A DNA stretch of 64,000 nucleotides from Thermus sp. 2.9 (GCF_000794385.1 NZ_JTJB01000003.1:274840-338839); one strand, 5' to 3'. Numbered from the stretch's first letter, positions 8,542 through 20,486 are shown. A program made the numbers and translations. Notes: generated from the letters alone by a model not told the origin.

Positions 8542-9432
8542 ACCCAAGTTGCTACCCAGCCATCTTCTGGGTCAGGAGACTGATGTTATGGGCCAGGACG
8601 AAGGTGAGAACTTTGATGACGAAACCCTCCTGGGTCACGGCGTGGATGCGCCTGGGGAAGAGGTGATGGAGCATGCTCCCCACCGTCTCCACCACCCTCC
8701 GCCCCACGATGGCCAGGTACTGCATCCAAGGGAGATACCGCCGGCTGTTCCTCCTGCGGATGACCATGGGAACAACCTCCTGGGCCTCCCGGAGGAGGTC
8801 CTCGTACAGATGGCTCTCGTACCCCCGGTCCAGGTAGAGCTCCGCCCCCTCGGGAAGGTCCAGGGGAAGGAGGAGAAGCGAAGCGAGGTCGTGGAAGCTC
8901 CCCGGGGTCAGGTTCACCTCGTGGACGAACTTCCCGTCGTCCACCAGGAGGTGGAGCTTGAGGCCGTGGAAGTAGACCCGCTTGCTGGGGATGAAGCCGC
9001 GGTAGGCCTTGTCCGGGAAGAGGCGGGAGCGGGGGGCGCGGATGTTCTCGCAGGCGGGGAGGGGGAAGGTGTCCAAGGCATACGCCTGGGCCTGGTGGAG
9101 GTGCTTCCAGACCTGGGCCAGGAGGTGGAGGAGGGGGAGAAGGAGGGGGTAGAGGGCGTGGAGCCTGCGGTTGAAGCGGCTTGGGGAGGGGACGTGGGTG
9201 AAGAGGCCGAGGTCTTTGGCGAGGGCCAGGGCCTTGTTGTGCTTGCCGCCGAACTCTAGGGCGGCAAGGAGGGCGAGGGTGAGGATGGCGGAGGCGGGCG
9301 TTTTGGCTTGGGGGTCATCCTTGTAGCCCATGGCTTGCAGGGCGTCGTCTATAATGCAAAAGGCCGCTATGAGACGGGAAAGCATAGCGGCCACTATTTT
9401 TTCAGATCCAGGGGATAGGTAGCAACTTGGGT
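8542..9432 (-). mobile_element. IS982-family insertion sequence, complete copy
   Basis: An 891-base element with perfect 15-base terminal inverted repeats (ACCCAAGTTGCTACC at 8542-8556, its complement at 9418-9432). The first bases ACCC are typical of IS982 ends. It is flanked by the 7-base direct repeat TATACTA and holds one transposase gene on the minus strand. It lies between ydcF and hflX, inside what was their shared promoter region. A second copy at 63551 is identical over the 450 bases visible, so transposition is recent. Confidence 0.95.
8552..9394 (-). CDS. IS982-family DDE transposase
   Basis: A 280-residue transposase. The family pattern is visible: YALDTFPLPACENIR (first catalytic Asp), then a Lys/Phe-rich stretch FPDKAYRGFIPSKRVYFHG, LHLLVDDGKFVHEV, PGSFHDL, LYLDRGYES (second Asp), VIRRRNSRRYLP, and a C-terminal ETVGSMLHHLFPRRIHAVT holding the catalytic Glu. 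The stop is 10 bases inside the left end. The first codon is GTG at 9394, with ATG 9385 also possible. The frame is intact, so it may be active. Confidence 0.92.
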   Translation of the reverse strand: MAAMLSRLIAAFCIIDDALQAMGYKDDPQAKTPASAILTLALLAALEFGGKHNKALALAKDLGLFTHVPSPSRFNRRLHALYPLLLPLLHLLAQVWKHLHQAQAYALDTFPLPACENIRAPRSRLFPDKAYRGFIPSKRVYFHGLKLHLLVDDGKFVHEVNLTPGSFHDLASLLLLPLDLPEGAELYLDRGYESHLYEDLLREAQEVVPMVIRRRNSRRYLPWMQYLAIVGRRVVETVGSMLHHLFPRRIHAVTQEGFVIKVLTFVLAHNISLLTQKMAG

Positions 9433-9439
9433 TATACTA
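9433..9439. repeat. Right target-site duplication / retained -10 of hflX
   Basis: TATACTA, the partner of the repeat at 8535-8541. TATACT (9433-9438) lies nine bases before the TTG start of hflX, so the insertion kept a -10 box next to the gene while replacing everything upstream with IS sequence. Confidence 0.8.
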
Positions 9440-9447
9440 GAGGGGCA

Positions 9448-11097
9448 TTGGAGAAGATCTTCGGCAGGACGGAAGGGCTCAAGAAGAGCGAGCTAAAGAA
9501 GCTTTCCAACCTCTACCGCCGCCGGGTGCCCCCGGAGCGGGTCATCACCCCCGAGCTGGCCCAGGCCCTGGCCCAGCTCTCCGCGGAGGTGGGAAGGCCC
9601 TTGAGCCTGCTCTTGGACCGGGAGGGCCGGGTGGTGCGGGTGGGGGTGGGGGACGCCAAGGAGCTTCCCATCCCCGAGGGGGCGAGGGCGGAGCGCAGGC
9701 TTTCCGGCTTCCGCCTCCTCCACACCCACCTTTCCCCCGGGGGGCTTTCCCGGCCCGACCTTTCCGTGCTCTTCCTGAACCGCCTGGACAGCCTGGCCGC
9801 CCTCGAGGTGGCGGAGGGGAGGCCCACCACGCTCCACCTGGCCTTCCTCTCGCCGCCCAAGGCCCTGGAGGAGGACTGGCGCATCCTGCCCCCCAGGCCC
9901 TACTTCCAGTACCTGGACCTGGACCACCGCAAGGAGGTGGAGGCCCTGGAGGAGGAGCTGGCCCGGCAGGCCCGGGTGCGGGAACTCCAGGACGGGAGCG
10001 GGGAAAGGGCCATCCTGGTGGGGGTGGACCTGGGGGAAGGCCCGGAGGCGGAGGCCGCCCTCAAGGAGCTCGCCGAGCTCACCCGCACCGCCGGGGGGGT
10101 GCCGGTGAAGCGCCTCCTCGTCTTCCGCAAGAGCCTGGACCCCCGGTACCTGGTGGGCCTCGGTAAGCTGGAGGAGCTAAAAAGCCTCGCCTACCACGAA
10201 AACGCCTCCACCCTTATCTTCGGCCTGGAGCTTTCCCCCGCCCAGGCCCGGGAGATAGAGCGGGCCACGGGGCTTAAGGTCCTGGACCGCACCCAGCTCA
10301 TCCTGGACATCTTCGCCCTGCACGCCAAGACCCCGGAGGCCCAGGCCCAGGTGGAGCTGGCCCAGCTCAAGTACCTCCTCCCCCGCCTGGTGGGGAAGGG
10401 GAAGGAACTGAGCCGCCTTGGGGGTGGCATCGGCACCCGGGGCCCCGGCGAGACCAAGCTGGAGGTGGACCGGAGGCGGCTTCAGGAGCGCATCGCCCAC
10501 CTAAGCCGCAAGCTGGAGGAGTACGCCAAAAGGCGGGAGGAGGCGCGGAGGCAAAGGAAGCGCCGGGGGGTGCCCCTCATCGCCGTGGTGGGGTACACCA
10601 ACGCCGGCAAAACCACCCTCCTCCAGGCCCTGGCCCGGGGCGGGGAGCCGGGGGAGGACAAGCTCTTCGCCACCCTGAGGCCCCTCACCCGCCGGGGCTT
10701 CTTGCCGGGGGTGGGGGAGGTGCTTTTCACCGACACCGTGGGCTTCATCCGGAAGATGCCGGAGGAGCTCCTCACCGCCTTCCGGGCCACCCTCGAGGAG
10801 GTGCGGGAGGCGGACCTCTTGGTCCACGTCCTGGACGCTTCCGAGGAGGGGGCCTTGGAGCGGCACCGGGTGGTGGAGGCCCTCCTTCAGGAGCTCGGCG
10901 TGGAGGCCCCCCGGGTCCTGGCCCTTTCCAAGGCGGACCGGGCCGCCCCTTACGACGTCTACTACCTGCGGGAGCGGCTGGGCGGGGTTCCGGTTTCCGC
11001 CTTAAAGGGCGCGGGGCTTCCCGAGCTCAAGGGGGCCTTGGCCGAGGCCCTCCTCCGCGCCGGGGCCAAGCCCCAGGCCTGGGCTCAGTACACGTAA
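9448..11097 (+). CDS. hflX: Ribosome-associated GTPase HflX
   Basis: HflX binds and splits stalled or stressed 70S ribosomes in a GTP-dependent way. At about 549 residues it has the long Thermus-type N-terminal region. The HflX domain follows ([49 protein letters not shown]), then a helical hairpin and the G domain: G1 [11 protein letters not shown]3 DTVGFI, and a G4-position SKAD in place of NKXD. The start is taken as TTG 9448 (encoding [10 protein letters not shown]), just after TATACT; no ATG in frame begins the conserved N-terminus. The upstream DNA is the IS982 end, so its original -35 region is lost. The 3' end overlaps the convergent acylphosphatase by 13 bases. Confidence 0.9.
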   Translation: MEKIFGRTEGLKKSELKKLSNLYRRRVPPERVITPELAQALAQLSAEVGRPLSLLLDREGRVVRVGVGDAKELPIPEGARAERRLSGFRLLHTHLSPGGLSRPDLSVLFLNRLDSLAALEVAEGRPTTLHLAFLSPPKALEEDWRILPPRPYFQYLDLDHRKEVEALEEELARQARVRELQDGSGERAILVGVDLGEGPEAEAALKELAELTRTAGGVPVKRLLVFRKSLDPRYLVGLGKLEELKSLAYHENASTLIFGLELSPAQAREIERATGLKVLDRTQLILDIFALHAKTPEAQAQVELAQLKYLLPRLVGKGKELSRLGGGIGTRGPGETKLEVDRRRLQERIAHLSRKLEEYAKRREEARRQRKRRGVPLIAVVGYTNAGKTTLLQALARGGEPGEDKLFATLRPLTRRGFLPGVGEVLFTDTVGFIRKMPEELLTAFRATLEEVREADLLVHVLDASEEGALERHRVVEALLQELGVEAPRVLALSKADRAAPYDVYYLRERLGGVPVSALKGAGLPELKGALAEALLRAGAKPQAWAQYT

Positions 11098-11351
11098 AAC
11101 CCCTTTAGCCCGGTTTCCTCGGCCCACTGCACCTCCACCTCGTCCACCCGGGCGAGGCGGGGGCCTTGCTTGAGGTGGTGCAAGAAGGCTTTAAGGTCCT
11201 CCTCGGGGCCTTCCGCCACCACCTCCACCCGGCCGTCCGGGAGGTTTTCGGCGTAGCCGGAAAGCCCCAGTTCCAGGGCCTTCTTCTGGGCGAAGGCCCT
11301 ATACCCCACCCCTTGCACCCTTCCCTTCACCAAGGCCACCAGGCGCGGCAT
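11085..11351 (-). CDS. acyP: Acylphosphatase
   Basis: An 88-residue enzyme hydrolysing acyl phosphates. Family motifs are complete: [11 protein letters not shown] with the phosphate-binding Arg, and [17 protein letters not shown] with the catalytic Asn, then the C-terminal GFYVY. The start is strongly supported by TAAAAT at 11358-11363 on this strand, six bases before the ATG (leaderless arrangement). Its last 13 bases overlap the end of hflX on the other strand. Confidence 0.93.
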   Translation of the reverse strand: MPRLVALVKGRVQGVGYRAFAQKKALELGLSGYAENLPDGRVEVVAEGPEEDLKAFLHHLKQGPRLARVDEVEVQWAEETGLKGFYVY

Positions 11352-11411
11352 GAGGGCATTTTAACCCGCCCTGCCACGCGGCTTTCATATCCTTTCCCTA
11401 TGCTTAGGTAG

Positions 11412-14400
11412 ATGCGGCGGGGGCTTTTCCTCCTCCTCTTTCTTTTGGCCCTCCTTGCCCTCCTCGCCTGGCCGCCCCTTCTGAAGGGGGCGGTGCTCCG
11501 GGGCCTGGCCCTGGCGGGGTTTTCGGGGCAGGTGGGGGAGGTGCGGGGGCACCTTCTTTTGGGCCTCACCCTGCGGGGGGTGCGGCTTCAGGGGGAGGGG
11601 CTCTTTTTGGAGGCGGAGGAGGTGGCCATCCGCTACGAGCTCCTCGGGCTTTTGCGCCGGGAGCTTCCCCTAAGCCTCACGCTAAAGGGGGCCCGGCTCA
11701 AGCCCACCTGGGAGGCCTTGGTCCCGGGGAAGCCAGGCCCCCCGCCCGCGCTTAAGGTGGTCTTCCGGAGCCTGGTCCTTCGGGATGCCGAGGTGGAGCT
11801 TCCCCGGGGGAAAAGGCTTTTCCTCCCCCCCTTGCGCCTCACCCTCACGGGGGAAAACCCTTACCGCTTCCTGGCGAGGCTTCCCGGGGGGAGCTTCCAG
11901 GGGGAGGCGCGGGCCTTGGCGGCGGACCTTTCCGCCTGGGAGGTGCGCTATGGGGGGGAGGTTTCCGGGCTTTCCTTCTTCTACCCGGGGCTTAAGGGGG
12001 GAAGGCTTTCGGGGGCCTTTCGGCTCGGCCCCGGGGGGATGGAGGGGGAAGCGCAGGTGGTGGGAGGGGTGGTGGAGCTCGTGGGCTTCTCCCTCACCCA
12101 GGTGGAAGGCCCCATCCGCCTACAGGGTGAGCGAGTGACGGCGCGCCTAGAGGGTGTGGGCCTCGAGGGGCCCCTCCAGGCGGAGGCGGAGGTGGACCTC
12201 AAGGGGGAGCGCTACCGCTTCCGGGTGGTGGGCAGACCCAGGCTTGCCGCCTTGGCCCGGCACTTCGGCCTTTCCCTGCCCGTGGAGGGGGATGGGGTCC
12301 TCACCCTGGCGGGGGAAGGCTGGGCGGCGCTTAAGCTCACGGGCGCGTTCCAGGGGGAGGGGCGGTTTTTGGGGGAGCCCTTCCGCCACCGGGGGCGGCT
12401 TGGGTTTGACCGGGTCTTCTCCCTGGCGGCGGAGGCGGAGGGGCGGCTTTTTGACCGGGCCTACCGCCTGGGCTTCGCCCTGGAGGGAGGCGGCTACCGG
12501 GCGGCCTTCACCGATACCTTGGGGAGCCGGCTCGTCCTGAAGGGGGAGGGGAAGCGGTTAGCGGGAAGCGGGGTTGCGGCCTGGCCCAAGCCTCTGGAGG
12601 GGAAGGCGGAGGTGGCCTTCCTGTTGGAGGGGGGCCGCTACCGGGCGGAGGTGCGAAGCCCCAGCGTGGCGCTTCCCCTTTTCGCCCCCCTGGACCTCTC
12701 CGGGGAGGTGCGGGGGGAGGGGGGGCGGGTCTATGGGCGGCTTGGGCCCTTGGCCCTTTCCGGGACCTGGGGCGACCTCGCTCTGCTCCTTTCCCCCACC
12801 CCCTTGGCGGTGGGGAGCCTCGAGGGGGAAGGCCGCCTGCGGGGGGGGAGGCTTTCCGCCGCGCTCCGCTACGCCTCCCCCTACGCCGCCTTCCCCGTGG
12901 CGGTGGTGCAGGAGGCCTCCGGCTTCCGCTTCCAAAGCCCCTACGGGGAGGGGACGTACCAAAAGGGGGTCTTGGCCCTCCGCCTCCTTGGCCTGCCCGT
13001 GCGGGCCCTGGACGAGGTGCGCCTCTATGGCGAGGCCTTCTACCGGGAAGGGGCCTTGGGGGGAAGGCTTCGGGCTGAGGGGCGCTACCTCGAGGCGGAG
13101 GCCTCCTTGCGCCGGCTGGGGGCGGAGCTTTCCGGCAGGCTGAAGACGCCCTTGGGGGAGCTTCCCTTCGCCGGGGCGTACGACCCGGGGCCGGGCCTGA
13201 GGCTGAAGGCTGGGGACCTCACCCTGGCCTACCGAAAGGCCCTGCGCCTTAAGGGGGAGGCGGCCCTAGGCCCCTTGGACCTGCGGGCGGACCTGGCCTA
13301 CGACGGGGGCTTTGCCGGCTTCGCCGAGGTGAAGACCCCCTACGGGGTGGAGGGGAGGCTTGTGGGGGCGGGGAAGCGGCTTTTCCTCCGCCTTGGGGGC
13401 TATGTGGAGGGGGAAGGGGAGGTCTACCCTGAGCCCCGGCTAAGGGGAAGGCTTGCGCCCCCCCTGCCCGAGGGGCTTCGCCTTCCGCCCCTCGCCTTTA
13501 CCCTGGACCGGGGGGCCCTCCGGGTGGCGGGGGTGGGGGAGGTTGGGCTTGGGGGGCGCTACCCCTTCCGCCTGGACCTTCCCTTCCGCTACCGGGAGGT
13601 GGAGGGCCGGCTTTGGGCCGAGGGGGACCTGGAAGGGGGCGCGGTGCGCCTCGCCACCCCCTACGGGACCCTGGAGGGGAAAGGCCCCTGGCGGGCGGTG
13701 CGCCTTTGGGGCCAAGGGGAGGCGCCCTTTTTGGGGGAGGGGAGGCTAGGGGGGCAGGTGGACCTCCTGGCCCTGGCCTACCGGGGGGAGGCCTTCTTCC
13801 CCAAGGGGGGGCTTAGCCTGAGCCTCTCGGGGCGGGGGGCGGGCTTTCGCCTCTCTGGGAGGGCCCCGGGGCTTAGGCTCCTGGGCGGGTACGAGGGGGG
13901 GCTTCGCCTCCTCATGCAGGCGGAGGGGTTGGACCTCTCCCCTTGGGGCCTTCCCGTGCGGGCCACGGGCACCTGGGGTACCCAAGGGGGGAGGCTCCGC
14001 CTGGAAAGCCCCTACGGGGAGGCCCTTTTGCAGGGGGAAGCGCTCCTTCAGGCGAAGGTGCGCCTCCTTGGGCCCTATCTGGAGGGCGAAGGGGAGGTTT
14101 CCCCCTCGGGCTACCGCCTGGCCCTAAAGGTCCACCACCGCCAGGGCGGGGTGGAGGTCCTGGGGGAGGCCAGGGGGGAGGGCCCTTGGGAGGCCTTGGC
14201 CCTGGAGGTCTTGGGGGAGGCAAGGCTTCCCTACCTGGACCCCTTGCCCTTCCGGGGCCGGGTGTGGCGGGAAGGGGCTTTGCGCTACGTCCTCGAGGGC
14301 CCCGTGCGCCTGGTGGGGGAGGGCCTCGCCTACCGGGGAAGCCTGGCCCTGCCCTTCCGCGTTCTGGGGCGGGAGGGAGAGGTGCGGGGAAGCTTCCAAG

Positions 14401-17400
14401 GGGAAGGGCTTCGCCTGCGCCTGCAGGGGGAAGGGCGCTTCGCCGGGCTTCCCTTCACCTGGGAGGGGCGGTACGGGGAGGGCCTTGCCCTCGCCCTGCG
14501 CTACACCGGGGGGGAGGTGGCCTGGGAGGGGGAGCGGTTGCGGCTCGCCCTAAAGGAGGTGGCCCCCTTGGCGCAGGCCCTGGGCGTGGCCCTGGCGGGG
14601 CGGGTGGAGGGGGAGGTGGACCTGGAGGGAAGGGGGAGGGCGGAGGCGCGCTTGGCCTATGGGGAAGAACCCTTGGCCCTGGCCTACCGGGACGGGGAGC
14701 TTGGCCTGTGGCTTCCCCGGCGGGGGGTGGGCCTCGCCTGGGAGGCCCGGGCGGGGGCGCTTCGGGGCCTCGGGGACCTGGAGGGCGGGGGGAGGCTGGA
14801 CCGAAGGGGGGTGGAGGCTTCCTTCCGCCACCGGGGCCTGGAGGTGAGCCTTAAGGGCCCCTACAGCGCCCTAGAGGTGCGGGGGGTTTACCGGGGGGAG
14901 GCCCTGGGGGAGACGGACCTAAAGGCCACCTTGGACCTCCTGGGGCTTAAGGGGGAAGGAAGGGTGCGCCACGCCTCCCCGTACGCCGAAGGGGAAGTGG
15001 CCCTTTTCTGGGAGGGGGCGAGGTACTGGGGGGAGGGCTCGCTAAGGGGCCTCCAGTACCTGACCCAGGAAGGTCCCGTGCGGCTTATGGGGGAAGGGGG
15101 GAAGGTGGAGGCCCGCTGGCAGGCCCCCTTGGCCCTGGGGGTGGCCTACGGGGAGGGGCTGAGCCTCTTCGCCCGGGGAAGGGGCAAGGTGGCGGGCTTT
15201 TCCCTGGAGGCGGATCTGCGCTACGGGAAGGAAGGGTACGTGGGGTGGCTCCGGGCCTCCGGGAGGGGCCTTGCCCTCCTCGCCCAAGGGCAAGGCGCCT
15301 TGCGCTTCCGCCTCCAGGGGGAGGAGCTTCCCGGAAGCCTGCAGGCGGAGGGGGAGGTTTCGGGGCTTGGGCTTTCCGGGGATGCCCGCTACGCCCTGGG
15401 GGTGGGGAAGGCGCGGCTTGCCGCCCAGGCCCGGCTTGGGGGCACCCTCCTTGCGCCCCGGCTTGCGGGGGAGGGGTTTTGGCGGGGAGGGGGCGGCGCT
15501 GCCCTTCCGCTTCGCCCAGGAGGGGATTTCCCTGTTGGGGCTTGGGGTCTATGCCGAGGCCCCAGGCCTAAGGCTCCGCCTGGAAGGGGGGAGGCTTTCC
15601 CTGAAGGCCGACCTGGACCTAACCCCCTTTGGCCTCCCCACCCGGCTCCAGGCGGAGGGGGAGGGTCCTTGGCAAGGGCCCTTGGCCTTCCGGCTCCTCC
15701 GGCCGGAGGGGGAGGCGGGGGGGCGGGTCTGGCTTTCCCCCTTGCGGGCGGAGTTCCAAGGGGAGGCCTATGGGGAGCGGTTTGGAGGGGCGTACGGGGC
15801 GGAGGGGCTTGCCCTCCGCTTCCAGGGGCCCAAGGTGGTGGGGGAGGTGCGGTACGGGAAAGGGCTCTCGGGGCTTCTTCGGGCCCGCTATCCCCTTTCC
15901 GATGGGGCCCTTTTAGCGGAGGTGGACCTGGGGGCGGGGCGGCTTGTCCTTCGGGGAGAGGGGGCGGTTAGGGGGCAGGGGGAGGGCACCTTCTGCCTGC
16001 CCCGGCCCTTGGGGGCGTGCGCGGGCCTCGAGGGCGATCTGGCCTTGGCGCTGGGCTACCGGGACTTTTCCTTCCGGGGGGCTTACCGCTACCGGGCGGA
16101 GGAGGGCTACCTGGGGGTGTGGGCTGGGGAGGGGGTGGTGGAAAGCCCCTACGGCCGGGCGCGGCTTTTGGGGAGGGAGGGGGGGTTTGACCTCGTGGGG
16201 GAGGGGCTTCCCCTCACGGCGAGGCTGGACCTTGTGCCCTTCCGCCTGGCCTACCGCTACCAGGGCCCCTTGCCCCGGGGGCTTGGCGTCCTCGAGGCCG
16301 AGGGCACCTACCCCGGGAAGTGGCTATCGGGGCGGTACGCCTATGGGGAGGTGGACCTCGCCCTGGAGGGCCTTTCGGGCTTCCGGGTGGCCCTCCAGGG
16401 GGAAGGGGTGAAGGGGGAGGTGGGGCCCGAGGGGGTTGCCCTAGCCCTTTCGGACTTCGCCTACGGCCCCGTGCGCCTCTCAGGGGAGATGGGAGGCCCC
16501 TGGCGGCGGGTGGCCCTAAAGCTTCGCCTCGCCGCCTTGGGCCGGGAAGCGGAGGCGGAGGGGGTGTACGGGGAAGGGGCCTTGCGCCTTTCCCTCAAGG
16601 GGGACCTCGAGGGGGAGGTGGCCTGGGATGGGGCCTGGCGGGGGGAGGTGGCCTTCCGCGAGGGGCGGCTTGCCCTGGAGGGGGAAGGGCTTCCCCGGCT
16701 TCGGGGGGAGGTCCTGGGGGAGGAGGTGGCCCTGGTCTGGCCTGAGCTGGCCCTGGGGGGCCTCCATCTGGACCTTTTGGCGCGGGAAGCCCAGGGAGAG
16801 GCTACCCTTCTCCGGGGCCTCGTCCCAGGCGGCTTGGCCGCCCGGGGGGAAGGTAGGAAGGTCCTCTTGGCCTACCGGGTGCCGGGGGCGGGGCTTCCCC
16901 TGGAGGGGGAGTTGGACTTGGAAAGCCTCGCCCTAACCCTCACGAGCCCTCAGGGCACGGGCGCCTTGCGCTACGCCGAGGGCAAGGTTTCGGGGAGCCT
17001 GGCCCTGGAGGTGGGGGGCGTGGCCCTTCGCCTCCAGGGGGAAGGGGCCAAGGTGGGGGTGGAAGGGGAACACCCCGCATGGCCATGGTGGGCGGCGGGG
17101 GCGGGGCGCCTCATGGGGGAGGTGGGACTGGACGGGGCCTACCGCCTGGACTACCGGGCGGGGGAGCAGGCGGTGCGCCTAGAGGGCCGCCTCCTTTCCG
17201 CCGAGCTCACCGCCACGGGGCCCTACCTGGAGGGAAGCCTGGCCTACCCGCCCAAGGGGGAACTCAGGGTGGACCTTCCCCTTACCCCCTTGGAAAGCCG
17301 CTTCCAGGGCCGGGTTTTGGGAGAGGGGTACAGGGTGGAAGGGGCGTTGACGGGGGGCGTGGGCCGGGTGGAGGCCAAGGGGACCCTCCTCCCCCTGGCC

Positions 17401-19425
17401 TTGGACCTCACCCTGAAGGAGGCGGCCCTCGAGAACTTCCTGGGCCGCTACGCCCCCTACCTCAGGGGACGGGTTTCTGGAAGCCTGGCCTTGAAGGGAG
17501 GCGGGGCGGAAGGGGCGGTTTCGGGGGCGGTGGAGGTGGCGGGGACGCGCCTTCCGTTAGGCCTAAAGGGGCGCCTTGGAGGGGCGGGTTTCGCCGGGGA
17601 GGGGCGCCTGGGGGAAACCCCCTTCCAGGTGGCCTTGGAGGGGGGAAGGCTGGACCTCGTGGCAAGCCCCCGGGGCTTCCCCCTCCACCTCCTCTTGGCG
17701 GCGGTGGCGGGGCCCTTGGAGGGGGAGGCCTACTGGACGGGGGCGGTGCGCCTAAGGGTGCCCCTGGCCAACCCCTGGCGGGGGGAAGGGGTTTTGGTGG
17801 GGGAAAGCCTGGTCTTCCGGGGCGGGGGGGATGAGCTTAAGGGGCAGGCGGCCTTCCGCTTGAGCCGGGGGCGGGTGGAGGTGGACCACCTCCGCCTGGC
17901 GGGTCGGGGTGTCTGGGAGGGCGGGGGGTACTGGAGCCCCGAAGGCAGCGACCTTTACCTGTACCTGAAGGACACGGTCTTCACCCCCGTGCTCCAGGTG
18001 GTGCCCGCCCTGAAGCCCTACCGGCCCGAGGGTTCGGGGAGCCTGAGCCTGCGCCTCACGGGAGAGGGCTTTCAGGTGGGCTTTAAGGACTTCCGCTTCC
18101 GGCTCGGCCCGGTGGCGGGGTACTTGCCCGAGGGCCTCCTCTCCTTGGACGGGGGGGCGAAGGCGGAAGGGGAGCTCACCCTCACGGCGCCTTTCCCGGG
18201 GCGGGCCAGGCTTGGCCTCGAGGGCCGCTTGGAGGACTTCCGGGTGAGCGCCAAGGGGGAGGTTTCCCTCCCCGGGCTCAAGGAGGCCACCCCGGCGGAG
18301 GTGGTCTTCCGCTACCCCTCGGGGCTAGTGGAGGTTCGCCTGGGGGAGCTGGAAGCGCAAGGGACCCTTTTGCCGTTGCGCCTTGCAGGTTATGGCCGAG
18401 TAACCCTGAGCTATCCTAGCCTTTACTTGCAGGAAGGGCGTTTAGACGTGAAAGGCTTCTTCTTATACCAAGAGGGGGAAAATTACCACCTGACTGCCAA
18501 CGCCGAGGTGTTGCGCGCTCGCCTAGCTTTTTCTTCGGCTCGGGAAGCCGAGGCGGCGCGACCTAAGGAGGCTGGCCCCTCGCAACCTCTTCCCTTGGTA
18601 TTTGAGAATGTTCGTCTGTATGCGGAAAGAGGAGTTCTTGTTCAGGAGAGTCTGGTTCAGGGTGAGTTGGGCGGAGAGGTGTACTTGGGTGGGTCTTACC
18701 AGGATCCCTACCTTTCAGGGGAGGCTCGTCCCCTTCGGGGCACTTTCCGCTTGTGGGACGTGCTTTTTAACATTGTACCTGAAGAAAGCGCCATACGGTT
18801 TAGTCCTAGCCGGGGCATTTTGCCCGAGTTCACCCTTCAGGCCACTGGTGAAGCACGGGGCTACATCCTGCACCTTCAGGCAGAAGGGGGTTTTTTCCGC
18901 GAAAATGGTCAGATAAAGCTCCGCTTGGATCCCAAGTTGACCACAGAACCCGAACTAACCGAACTGGAGGCTTATTCCCTTTTGATCCTGGGCACCTCTG
19001 ATCTAAGTCAGGTTTTGGATGCTTTACCCCAGACGATTTTGAGTGCGGCGTTGGAGAGCCTGCTTGTGGGTCAACTGGAGCAGGAGCTTGGACGGGTTTT
19101 GGGACTGGATCAATTCCAGATCCGTGCACCCTTTTTCCAGGGTGGGCAGTTGGAGGACACCCGTTTTTCGGTGGGCAAATATGTGATGCCCAATTTGTTC
19201 TTGGGGTACGAGGTGGACCTGCGGGGAGCGCAAAGCGTGTTCGCCCAATACCGCCAGGATAGACTGACCCTTTCCTTAAGCTCCCGGTTTCCGGTGGGGG
19301 AAGGGGCTTATCAAACCGTGGCTTTTCAGCTTGGGTACGAGCTTACACCCACTTTGGGTCTTTCCTTGGGCATGGAAAGTGGCGAGAGCGTGCGTTTTAG
19401 CGTGGGCGCCCTTTACCGGTGGTAG
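11412..19425 (+). CDS. tamB: Giant TamB/DUF490-like envelope protein, one frameshift
   Basis: A very large protein of the TamB/AsmA-like type (about 2,670 residues if the frame is repaired). These proteins bridge inner and outer membranes as long beta-taco lipid-transfer tubes and work with Omp85 partners. The N-terminus is a membrane anchor (MRRGLFLLLFLLALLALLAW), followed by more than 2,000 residues of beta-repeats rich in LEGEGRL-type strands, and a typical C-terminal DUF490 domain (NIVPEESAIRFSPSRG, ending GALYRW). The first frame is valid to about 15485 and the second from there to 19425. One surplus G in the G-rich run near 15480-15495 explains it. The start has a TATGCT box seven bases before the ATG. 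From about 18360 to the end the base composition drops and codon use changes. Confidence 0.8.
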
Positions 19426-19437
19426 CATGGCCCCGGT

Positions 19438-20469
19438 ATGCGCGCTTTGGCCAAGCTGGCCCCCGAAGAGGGCCTAACCCTAGTGGAACGCTCCCGCCCC
19501 GAGCCGGGGCCTGGGGAGATCCTGGTGCGGGTGGAGGCCGCCAGCATCTGCGGCACCGACCTCCACATCTGGAGGTGGGACGCCTGGTCCCGGGGCAGGG
19601 TCCGGCCTCCCCTCATCACCGGGCACGAGTTCAGCGGCGTGGTGGAGGCGGTGGGTCCCGGGGTGAAGCGCCCTCAGGTGGGGGATCACGTGAGCCTGGA
19701 AAGCCACATCGTCTGCCACGCCTGCCCCGCCTGCCGCACGGGCAACTACCACGTCTGCCTGAACACGGAGATCCTGGGGGTGGACCGGGACGGGGGGTTC
19801 GCCGAGTACGTGGTGGTGCCGGCGGAAAACGCCTGGGTCAACCCCAAGGACCTCCCCTTTGAGGTGGCGGCCATCCTGGAGCCCTTCGGCAACGCTGTGC
19901 ACACGGTGTATGCCGGAAGCGGGGTCTCGGGGAAGAGCGTCCTCATCACCGGGGCGGGGCCCATCGGCCTCATGGCGGCCATGGTGGCCCGGGCGAGCGG
20001 GGCGGGGCCCATTTTGGTCTCCGACCCCAACCCCTACCGCCTGGCCTTCGCCAAACCTTACGCCGACCGGCTCGTGAACCCCCTCGAGGAAGACCTCCTC
20101 CAGGTGGTGCGGGAGGTCACGGGAAGCGGGGTGGAGGTCCTCTTGGAGTTTTCCGGCAACGAGAGCGCCATCCACCAGGGCCTAAAGGCCCTCATCCCGG
20201 GGGGCGAGGCGAGGATCCTCGGCATCCCCTCCGATCCCATCCGCTTTGACCTGGCGGGGGAGCTGGTCATGCGGGGGATCACCGCCTACGGCATCGCCGG
20301 AAGGCGGCTTTGGCAGACCTGGATGCAGGGCACCGCCTTGGTCTATTCGGGCCGGGTGGACCTCACCCCCCTCATCACCCACCGCCTGCCCCTGAGCCGC
20401 TACCGGGAAGCTTTTCACCTTTTGGCCTCGGGCCAGGCGGTGAAGGTGATCCTGGACCCCAAGGCGTAG
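19438..20469 (+). CDS. tdh: L-threonine 3-dehydrogenase
   Basis: Zinc- and NAD-dependent oxidation of L-threonine to 2-amino-3-ketobutyrate. At 343 residues it matches the Thermus enzyme as I know it. Catalytic Zn ligands are visible in SICGTDLH (Cys) and GHEFSG (His-Glu). The structural Zn Cys cluster is [15 protein letters not shown], and the NAD-binding GAGPIGLM motif follows. Threonine-type substrate recognition fits [12 protein letters not shown] and [11 protein letters not shown]. It starts 12 bases after the tamB stop, so it may be cotranscribed. Confidence 0.93.
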   Translation: MRALAKLAPEEGLTLVERSRPEPGPGEILVRVEAASICGTDLHIWRWDAWSRGRVRPPLITGHEFSGVVEAVGPGVKRPQVGDHVSLESHIVCHACPACRTGNYHVCLNTEILGVDRDGGFAEYVVVPAENAWVNPKDLPFEVAAILEPFGNAVHTVYAGSGVSGKSVLITGAGPIGLMAAMVARASGAGPILVSDPNPYRLAFAKPYADRLVNPLEEDLLQVVREVTGSGVEVLLEFSGNESAIHQGLKALIPGGEARILGIPSDPIRFDLAGELVMRGITAYGIAGRRLWQTWMQGTALVYSGRVDLTPLITHRLPLSRYREAFHLLASGQAVKVILDPKA

Positions 20470-20486
20470 GCCCTTATGGGGTAGCC

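Noticed and set aside
8549..9259. A 236-codon plus-strand open frame over the transposase
   Set aside because: Antisense shadow of the IS982 transposase, rich in Glu/Val with no recognisable domain.
13943..14854. Long Gly/Arg/Pro-rich open frames inside tamB on both strands
   Set aside because: They are produced by the repetitive G/C-rich codons of tamB and show no domain or start signal.
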